A DNA stretch of 19,157 bases from Verrucomicrobia bacterium UBA1263 (GTDB lineage: Bacteria > Verrucomicrobiota > Verrucomicrobiia > Limisphaerales > UBA1412): NCBI GenBank assembly GCA_002308515.1, contig DBVN01000040.1, positions 1-19,157 on the forward strand, in the 5' to 3' direction. Every line of letters starts with the position of its first letter. The stretch's first letter is position 1. Shown one piece after another: positions 13,720 to 19,157 of the stretch. The notes beneath the pieces were generated by a model, which was given only the letters and a program-made list of their open reading frames with translations, made no database searches and had not been told where the DNA came from. Both the position numbers and the translations under genes were made by a program.

Positions 13720-16700
13720 ATGCCGTCCTATCATAAGAGAAAAGTATTTCTACTTTTAGCAACAGTATTGTTAATGCTGTTTTCCTCGCCTGTTGCCCCC
13801 GCCGCGCGGGATTCAGAGCTAGATCCCAAAGATGCCAGGGACCGAGCCTTTTCTCTCTCCGAAGATACATCTCTGGAAATGGTTTATATCGAGCCGGGCA
13901 CCTGTACAATGGGCACGGTCGAAAATGAACCGGACAGATCCCAGTATGAAGAAATACCTCATCGGGTGAGTCTGACTCGGGGCTTCTGGATCGGCAAATA
14001 TGAAGTCACTCAAGCTCAATATGAGGCTGTTATGGGCGAGAATCCGGCAGACGGCACCTTCTTTGGGGTCGGCCCGGATTATCCGGTTTACTACGTAAGC
14101 TGGGAAGATGCTATGGAGTTCTGCCGCAAACTGACACTGGCAGAACAAAAAACGGGTGATCTTCCTCCGGGTTATCGTTTTATCCTGCCCACAAAAGCAC
14201 AGTGGCGATATGCTCTCTATGCCGGTTCCACCGCTCATGTCGGAAACAAGAAGAATATTTCTGAACCTGTTTCTCCTCTGGAAGAGATCGCCTGGTATGA
14301 ACTGAACAGCGGCTGTACGACTCATCCGGTCGGCCAGAAACAACCTAATGACTGGGGCATTTATGATATGCAGGGCAATGTGGGTGAATGGTGCTATGAC
14401 CCCTGGTCGCAAATCAATGAAGCCGCGGTAGATCCCATCGGTGCCGCCAGCGGGGACGATCTTTACCGGACAGTGTGCGGACTGGCCTGGAATGATTCCA
14501 GCCAATCCTCCCGGATCGAATTCACATATCCCCTGTTCGCCAAAAGCGGCTCTTTCCGTCAAGGTTTCCGCGTCGCCCTCAGCTGTGCTGTTCCGGAAAG
14601 CGATCTGGAAAAACTGGCTCCGCGTCCGGAAAAGGTGGATATCTCCTCCCTGCGAAAGAGCAAACAAGCACTCCTGTTGTCATCGTATTCTTTGACTCAT
14701 CAGCGGACATGGGATTATATCTCGTGGCTGCAAAGCAAAACAAAGAACTTCCCCGTTGATATCAACTGGAACATCATCTTCCTGAATGTCAACCACCTGA
14801 CCGACCAGACCATCATGGAAAAAACGATCCTGGATGAGTTAAAATACATACAGGATGGTCAATATGATCTGATCGTTACACTGAATGACGCCGCTTTGGA
14901 AAAACTGGTTGGGGAACATTCCGATATGATCCCGGAATCACTTCCGGTCCTCGCGATAAAGTATTCCGGGGATATCCTGCCCTTCTATCAGAAACATCCC
15001 AATATGGCGGGCATCCACAATCATTATGATCTGCAATATAACTTCCGCCTGGTTCCCCTGTTGTGGCCCGACACCAAAGAGATCCTCGTCTTTCAGGATC
15101 CGAATGTTTCCGCCTCGATGAGACTGACACTGACCAATCACCAGCACGGGATCCATATCAATTATCTCAATCAGGCCGGAACGACACCCCTGGAGCAGTC
15201 CATCAGGGAGATCCAATCCAAAACCAATCAAACTGTGCTTTTTATTCCTCCCTGGATATCCCTGTCCAAAACTCCTTATCTCTCATACGAAGCTCTGGAA
15301 AAAGCCCTTTCCCAAGGAGCATCCCGCCCATTTCTGACTGCTTCTCTGGATTTTCTGGAACACGGCGCGCTGGGGGGTTATGTCGTTCGCCCTGAAGATA
15401 CCGCGCAGGAAACGATGAACATGATCGAACAAGTACTGACTTATGGTTCCGCTCAATGGTCTCCTTTCCGGGAATGTTCTTTTGCTCCGGTCTTTGATCA
15501 TCAGAAGATCATCCAATATAAACTGAACCCCAAGGCGCTTCCGCCCAACTCGGTTCTGTTGAATTTCCAGGAGCCATCCGAAAACAGCTGGATCACTTTT
15601 GTCATCTACGCGATTTCCATCATAGGAATTGTATTCCTGCTGTGCTTACTGGTTTTCATTATTCATAACCAATCGACCCGCAAACATCTTCAACTCTATC
15701 GCTCTCTGCCGGCCCGCGTCGGCATCTGCGACGAAAATGAAAAGATACTGTTTCTGTCCCAGTCTTACAAGACCACCAAACAGGTCGGCAGGGATCTTTA
15801 CCTGAAGGATCTTCCGGATATCGACTATCCCCTTGTCTCCAAGAAGGTACAGGAAACGATCCTCAATGAACGCACAGAGACCTTTGAATACAGAGAGGGC
15901 GACAATCGCAGTCTGGTAACAATGACCCCCACTCAGTATGGAGGGTCTTCTCTTAAAAAAGTGATTTGGGTCACTTTGGATAACTCGGAACTGCAAAAGA
16001 TCCGTGAGCGTTCCCGCCAGCTCTTTTTTGAAAACCAAAAAAACCTGACCCGCTTGGAGAAGGTCGCCCAGCAGTGGCAATACATCGTGGATCTCTTCCC
16101 CATGCCCTTCTTTGTCAAAAACAAAGACGACGATTTCCGCTATACTCTGGTCAACAAGGAATTTGCCAAACAGCTGGACATGACCATAGAAGAGATCATC
16201 GGCAAGACAGACTATGACCTCCTTTCCAAAGAAATGGCAGATATGTTCATGGAGGAGAACATGAAAGAGGTCAATACCGAAAAAATTTCCGTCTTCACTC
16301 GTCCTATCACCGTGGGGGATTCCGTCATACAAACCAAGTCTTTCGTCTCCTCCTTCAAGGACATGGACAATAAGCAGCTGCTGGTCGGCTTCAATACTGA
16401 TATCACTCGTGAAATAAAACTGATCGAGCAAGCCGAAGAAGCCAGCAAAGCCAAGAGCTTCTTCCTGGCTTCGGTCAGCCATGAGCTGCGCACTCCGCTG
16501 AATTCCCTGCTCGGCTTCACCAATATGCTTCGGAACAGCGGCGAATTGGATCATGATACCCAGCTGGAATATCTGGACAATATCAACACCGCGGGCGACG
16601 CGCTCCTCCATCTGATCAATGACATCCTGGATTTGTCCAAACTGGAATCCGGAGAAATGCCTTTCTATTCGGAACTGATCGATTTCAACCGCTTCTGCAA

Positions 16701-17556
16701 AGAGAACTGCGGTGTATTCGCCCACGGCATTAAAGAAAAAGGTCTTCAATATCAGCTGGATATCCAGCAGTCTATGCCGATGATCAGTTTGGATGCGGCA
16801 CGAATGAGACAGGTCTTCTATGTCCTGCTCGGCAATGCCCGGCAATACACTCAGAAAGGAACAATCTCCGTTTCTGTCCGATTCCAGAAAGTGACTGATT
16901 CAGAGGGCACGCTCATCATCAAGGTAAGTGATACGGGCATGGGGATCTCACCTGATGATCAGAAGAAGATCTTCGAGCCGTTTGGCAAAATGTCCCATCA
17001 GCGCGGAACCAGAGCCGACAATTCCGGCACGGGTTTGAGTCTTCCGATCATCCACAGGCTGATCGAGAAAAGAGGCGGCACCCTGGAAGTGGAAAGTGAA
17101 CTGGGCAAAGGAAGTACTTTCACCGTTACCCTGCCCAAGATCCAATTCTCCAAACAGACCCCGCAGGATCTGCCCAGAGGGATCGCCCCCAAGAATATCA
17201 ATCACAGGATCCGTTCGATACTGCTGGTGGATGACATTCCCATGAATCTGACGATCCTGACTGTTATCGTGAAAAAGATGGGTCTGGAACCCACCACGGC
17301 CTCCAGCGGCAAGGAAGCTCTCCGCTTGCTGCGGCAAAAACCGTTCGGCCTGATCATGACAGACTTGTGGATGCCGGAAATGAACGGCGCGGAACTGGCC
17401 AAAGCCATCCGTGACCTGCCCGGCTACCAGGATGTCCAGATCCTGGCGGTGACCGCCGACGTGGAAAGCCGAGAGAACTTTGATATGAGCTACTTCGACG
17501 GCATCCTCACCAAGCCCATCACACAAGAACAGATCCTCCAGTACATGAGGAACTAG
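13720..17556 (+). CDS. FGE/SUMF1-like and periplasmic-binding-like hybrid sensor histidine kinase
   Basis: This 1278-residue membrane sensor has a signal segment (8-29), an FGE-sulfatase/SUMF1 fold (about 50-290: EMVYIEPGTCTMG, KYEVTQAQYEAVMG, LPTKAQWRYAL, GNVGEWCYD, GFRVA), and an ABC-type periplasmic-binding-like domain (about 315-605). A transmembrane helix (624-648) leads to a degenerate PAS-like region (655-755), a short coiled coil and a PAS domain (786-897). The kinase core has H921 in SVSHELRTPLN, N1039, DTGMG (1071-1075) and GTGLSL (1103-1108). The receiver has D1171/D1172, phospho-acceptor D1215, T1245 and K1265. The SUMF1 part shows VCGLAW in place of RGGSW, and no active-type Cys pair is evident, so it is probably a ligand-binding rather than catalytic domain. 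No DNA-binding output domain is present, so a separate phosphotransfer partner or regulator is expected. Confidence 0.93.
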   Translation: MPSYHKRKVFLLLATVLLMLFSSPVAPAARDSELDPKDARDRAFSLSEDTSLEMVYIEPGTCTMGTVENEPDRSQYEEIPHRVSLTRGFWIGKYEVTQAQYEAVMGENPADGTFFGVGPDYPVYYVSWEDAMEFCRKLTLAEQKTGDLPPGYRFILPTKAQWRYALYAGSTAHVGNKKNISEPVSPLEEIAWYELNSGCTTHPVGQKQPNDWGIYDMQGNVGEWCYDPWSQINEAAVDPIGAASGDDLYRTVCGLAWNDSSQSSRIEFTYPLFAKSGSFRQGFRVALSCAVPESDLEKLAPRPEKVDISSLRKSKQALLLSSYSLTHQRTWDYISWLQSKTKNFPVDINWNIIFLNVNHLTDQTIMEKTILDELKYIQDGQYDLIVTLNDAALEKLVGEHSDMIPESLPVLAIKYSGDILPFYQKHPNMAGIHNHYDLQYNFRLVPLLWPDTKEILVFQDPNVSASMRLTLTNHQHGIHINYLNQAGTTPLEQSIREIQSKTNQTVLFIPPWISLSKTPYLSYEALEKALSQGASRPFLTASLDFLEHGALGGYVVRPEDTAQETMNMIEQVLTYGSAQWSPFRECSFAPVFDHQKIIQYKLNPKALPPNSVLLNFQEPSENSWITFVIYAISIIGIVFLLCLLVFIIHNQSTRKHLQLYRSLPARVGICDENEKILFLSQSYKTTKQVGRDLYLKDLPDIDYPLVSKKVQETILNERTETFEYREGDNRSLVTMTPTQYGGSSLKKVIWVTLDNSELQKIRERSRQLFFENQKNLTRLEKVAQQWQYIVDLFPMPFFVKNKDDDFRYTLVNKEFAKQLDMTIEEIIGKTDYDLLSKEMADMFMEENMKEVNTEKISVFTRPITVGDSVIQTKSFVSSFKDMDNKQLLVGFNTDITREIKLIEQAEEASKAKSFFLASVSHELRTPLNSLLGFTNMLRNSGELDHDTQLEYLDNINTAGDALLHLINDILDLSKLESGEMPFYSELIDFNRFCKENCGVFAHGIKEKGLQYQLDIQQSMPMISLDAARMRQVFYVLLGNARQYTQKGTISVSVRFQKVTDSEGTLIIKVSDTGMGISPDDQKKIFEPFGKMSHQRGTRADNSGTGLSLPIIHRLIEKRGGTLEVESELGKGSTFTVTLPKIQFSKQTPQDLPRGIAPKNINHRIRSILLVDDIPMNLTILTVIVKKMGLEPTTASSGKEALRLLRQKPFGLIMTDLWMPEMNGAELAKAIRDLPGYQDVQILAVTADVESRENFDMSYFDGILTKPITQEQILQYMRN

Positions 17557-17594
17557 AGGATCTTACCGTTTACAATAGTTACAAATGGAAAGGA

Positions 17595-18458
17595 CTATTC
17601 TGTCTTTTTTTCTTCTTTGGTTTTCTTTTTCTCCGCGGGCGCGTCTTTCTTTGTGGAAGATATCCTCTGCATGGACTCCGGCGCTACAAACCTTTTGACC
17701 AGATTGCTCTTTTGCGTGTCATCCATTTTTAGGAACTCTGTTTCCGAAATAGACAGAAGCTCGTCAACATGAACAAGCCGGATCGGATGAACTAAAAAAA
17801 TAGTATCGTTTGGAGTACGAATATCATCTCTGGCAGTCAACTCCACCCATTCTCCCGTTCTGCCGTCTATAAGAACTGTAACAAAAGGACGAATCGCTTT
17901 CTCTCTTCCTACGATGGTTTCCTTTTCCCAATTCACTTCAAAAACAGGCAACATAACAGGCTCATCAAGTTCCTCAAGAACTCCCGGCGCGACAGATCTT
18001 ACCGTTGACTTCCATTGAGTGATCTTCAGTTGATATTCAGAACAGAGTTTCTCCACATCCACATTTACTTTATCCAGCCAATTTGTTGCCAAATGATACG
18101 CGTTTGTCGCGCTAATGGAGGCTGTCTGCTCCATAAGTTCATCCGACCGCCCTCTGATTACATCATCCGAACGTGGTGGGGATACGTTTAGTGTTATCAT
18201 GCGAGACAGTTGTCCTTCATTAAAAAAGAATTTATATTGGTCGTTTAAAATCGATCCATTTAAAAGATAATCAGGTTTTCCTTTAGTTGTCGCTGAACCA
18301 TAGTGAAAACTTATTAAAATTTGTTCTGAATTTTCGACAGAAAACGGCTCTTCCATTGGCAAACCCAATCGTTCAGATACTAAATTTACCTGAGTTGCCA
18401 TTGTAAACATCGCTATGAAATTTACCACGCAGTTGGTGGACGCATATAAAATACCCAT
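17595..18458 (-). CDS. protein of unknown function with K/E-rich C-terminus
   Basis: I do not recognise this 287-residue protein. The N-terminus (MGILYASTNCVVNFIAMFTMATQV) is hydrophobic but lacks basic residues, so it is a poor signal peptide. Residues 60-250 are mixed alpha/beta, and the segment FVTVLIDGRTGEWVELTARDD (about 195-215) resembles a PepSY-like strand-turn-strand; that is a guess. The last 20 residues are dominated by K and E, as in the secreted protein at 110-1141. It is convergent with the sensor kinase gene, 38 bases between stops, with no clear terminator. A small open frame ends 8 bases before its ATG on the same strand and may be cotranscribed. Base composition is more AT-rich than the central genes. 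Confidence 0.7.
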   Translation of the reverse strand: MGILYASTNCVVNFIAMFTMATQVNLVSERLGLPMEEPFSVENSEQILISFHYGSATTKGKPDYLLNGSILNDQYKFFFNEGQLSRMITLNVSPPRSDDVIRGRSDELMEQTASISATNAYHLATNWLDKVNVDVEKLCSEYQLKITQWKSTVRSVAPGVLEELDEPVMLPVFEVNWEKETIVGREKAIRPFVTVLIDGRTGEWVELTARDDIRTPNDTIFLVHPIRLVHVDELLSISETEFLKMDDTQKSNLVKRFVAPESMQRISSTKKDAPAEKKKTKEEKKTE

Positions 18459-18466
18459 AATTTAAT

Positions 18467-18646
18467 TTATTGAAATATATAATTATCTGTAATTTTCAAA
18501 TCATAACAACCGGATATAGCATACGAATCTAATCCGTCAAATCCTTTTTCACTAGCTTTTTCAGCAAAGGCATTTAAACACGTTTCTATTGTCTCACCAT
18601 TTACCCAATTCCACCATAACAACTTGATAGGTAATACAAAAAACAA
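18467..18646 (-). pseudogene. 59-codon open frame, possibly a gene remnant or small protein
   Basis: On the minus strand an uninterrupted frame from a TTG at 18646 to TAA at 18467 encodes a protein-like sequence containing WWNWVNGETIETCLNAFAEK, GFDGLDSYAISGCYDLKI and a C-terminal TDNYIFQ. It has no ATG or GTG start. A run of six T near its 5' end could be a frameshift site, since the other frame there reads IDDSGCFLYYLS. This suggests the 3' end of a decayed gene. Alternatively it is a real small protein translated from TTG and coupled to the downstream gene, 8 bases away. No family was recognised. Confidence 0.35.
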
Positions 18647-18659
18647 CCACTATCGTCAA
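18631..18659 (-). promoter_or_regulatory. candidate minus-strand promoter
   Basis: On the minus strand TTGACG (18659-18654) is followed after 17 bases by TATTAC (18636-18631). It would transcribe the 59-codon frame and the unknown protein gene. The region is AT-rich, so chance matches are likely. Confidence 0.35.
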
Positions 18660-18708
18660 TAAAAAAATTTAACAAAATATGAAAAAATAAAAGACGGTTC
18701 TGTTTCAC

Positions 18709-18772
18709 TGTGACACAAAGTGTGACAAGTGTGACAGAATTGCGCAGTATTCATTCTTTTTTGTCACACTTT
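18709..18772. promoter_or_regulatory. TGTGACA repeat cluster, candidate regulator binding sites
   Basis: TGTGACA occurs at 18709, 18721 and 18730 in direct orientation and inverted at 18762. The second copy and the inverted copy extend to a perfect 12-base inverted repeat (18717-18728 with 18761-18772). It lies 280-345 bases upstream of the predicted dnaK transcript start, and about 50 bases upstream of the candidate minus-strand promoter. It could be an enhancer-type site for a sigma-54 activator or an operator for the minus-strand genes. Confidence 0.45.
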
Positions 18773-18907
18773 CCATTGAGGCGGGATATTCAGAACTGAT
18801 TACTTATTTCCCTTTTTATCAAGAAGTTATATTATATCGAAGTCATCATTAGAAATTCAAAAGTCGCTTAAAATAACAAATAATATCCTTAACAATAATG
18901 ACTTACC

Positions 18908-18959
18908 GTAGAGACGAGCGATCCGCTCGTCTCGGAGACGCGAGATCTCGTGTCTCTAC
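18908..18959. repeat. cruciform-type palindromic repeat (REP/MITE-like)
   Basis: Outer arms gtagagac (18908-18915) and gtctctac (18952-18959) enclose or compete with two adjacent hairpins. The first is perfect: gagacgagcg (18911-18920) pairs with cgctcgtctc (18924-18933) around ATC. The second is an 11-base arm pair (18935-18945 with 18946-18956) with one mismatch. GTAGAGACG-type palindromes are a common interspersed repeat style in several bacterial phyla. No other copy lies in this window. Confidence 0.65.
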
Positions 18960-19027
18960 AAAACATATTGATTTTGAATTAGTTTTAATAAATATTAAAG
19001 ACATCATGGATTCTAAAAAAGAGTCAC

Positions 19028-19043
19028 TGGCACGCTCCTTGCT
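19028..19043 (+). promoter_or_regulatory. sigma-54 (RpoN) promoter for dnaK
   Basis: TGGCACG (19028-19034), four bases, then TTGCT (19039-19043) is a full match to the -24/-12 consensus. The invariant GG (19029-19030) and GC (19041-19042) are exactly 10 bases apart. Predicted transcript start is 19054, with a leader of about 57 bases before the dnaK ATG. Activation would require an AAA+ enhancer-binding protein. Confidence 0.85.
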
Positions 19044-19066
19044 TTATAAGGGCGGGCAATGACAAA

Positions 19067-19080
19067 CTGCCAGCGTGCAG
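19067..19080 (+). promoter_or_regulatory. short palindrome in the dnaK leader
   Basis: CTGC (19067-19070), six bases, GCAG (19077-19080) forms a small dyad in the predicted 5' leader. In addition agcgtgc (19072-19078) is the inverted complement of gcacgct (19030-19036) that overlaps the -24 element. A role as an operator is speculative. No CIRCE element is present. Confidence 0.25.
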
Positions 19081-19110
19081 AGTCATCGCGCCAGAAAGGC
19101 ATATATTATT

Positions 19111-19157
19111 ATGGCAAAGATTTTAGGTATAGACCTTGGAACCACAAACTCCTGCGT
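19111..19157 (+). CDS. dnaK: molecular chaperone DnaK (Hsp70), 5' end only
   Basis: Only the first 15 codons are inside the window, reading MAKILGIDLGTTNSC. This is the universally conserved start of the Hsp70 ATPase domain, including the phosphate-1 loop DLGTTNS. DnaK folds and protects proteins with DnaJ and GrpE in an ATP-driven cycle. A weak AAAGG (19095-19099) lies 11 bases before the ATG. The gene is preceded by a consensus sigma-54 promoter instead of the usual sigma-32 promoter or CIRCE operator. Because the rest is cut off, distinction from an Hsp70 paralogue (for example HscA or an orphan DnaK) cannot be made here. Confidence 0.9.
   Translation, partial: MAKILGIDLGTTNSC

Noticed and set aside
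13870..14590. Catalytic formylglycine-generating enzyme
   Set aside because: The fold is recognisable, but RGGSW is replaced by VCGLAW and no convincing active-type Cys pair was found; it is also fused to a sensor kinase.
15646..16845. 399-codon open frame antisense to the sensor kinase
   Set aside because: It lies entirely opposite the clear PAS/HisKA/HATPase domains; the product is a typical antisense shadow rich in F, Q and D without motifs.
17557..17594. Bidirectional terminator between the convergent genes
   Set aside because: Only a 6-base AT stem (aatagt/actatt) with a large loop is visible, too weak to call.
18700..18960. CRISPR array
   Set aside because: The TGTGACA repeats are 7-12 bases and the larger palindrome occurs once; there is no regular repeat-spacer pattern and no cas gene.
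18960..19110. CIRCE (HrcA) operator in front of dnaK
   Set aside because: No TTAGCACTC-N9-GAGTGCTAA-type dyad is present; the only inverted pair (gcacgct/agcgtgc) is 35 bases apart and overlaps the sigma-54 -24 box.

Overview
The window looks like chromosomal DNA of a free-living or gut Gram-negative bacterium, most likely from the PVC superphylum (Lentisphaerota/Kiritimatiellota-like). This rests on gene style: Tat-exported Gfo/Idh/MocA oxidoreductases, secreted proteins with Lys/Glu-rich tails, a formylglycine-enzyme-like domain fused to a hybrid histidine kinase, and mostly weak or absent Shine-Dalgarno sequences. No rRNA marker is present, so the placement is an inference. No tRNA, rRNA, CRISPR array, insertion sequence or phage gene was seen.

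Layout. 60-1140: a promoter and a secreted protein of unknown function. 1314-2057: rplU-rpmA (bL21, bL27), ended by a strong intrinsic terminator. 2082-3269: obgE, with an unusual insertion in its Obg domain; its 3' end overlaps, tail to tail, a minus-strand YggT-like membrane protein (3237-4085). 4181-7245: a compact minus-strand operon of a Gfo/Idh/MocA dehydrogenase, a TIM-barrel sugar isomerase/epimerase and a GHMP kinase that closely resembles plant glucuronokinase. 7380-8711: a divergent Tat-exported Gfo/Idh/MocA oxidoreductase with a clear terminator. 8769-10958: two paralogous membrane-anchored alpha/beta hydrolases in tandem; the first has a triplicated N-terminal hydrophobic segment. 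11001-13542: a long-chain polyprenyl diphosphate synthase followed 7 bases later by a PurF-like protein that has lost its glutaminase active site but kept its Fe-S ligands and phosphoribosyltransferase site. 13720-17556: a 1278-residue sensor fusing an FGE/SUMF1 fold, a periplasmic-binding-like domain, a membrane segment, PAS domains, a histidine kinase and a receiver. 17595-18458: a minus-strand protein of unknown function, with a 59-codon open frame just upstream of it. 18467-19110: a regulatory region with a TGTGACA repeat cluster, a cruciform-type palindrome and a consensus sigma-54 promoter. 19111-19157: the start of dnaK.

How the genes fit together. The ribosomal/Obg block is housekeeping. 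The kinase-isomerase-dehydrogenase operon plausibly handles a uronic acid or related sugar, with a divergent periplasmic oxidoreductase. The most striking signals are the textbook -24/-12 promoter ahead of dnaK, the glutaminase-dead PurF homologue, and the large FGE-like/PBP-like hybrid kinase. No complete new multi-gene system is proven here.
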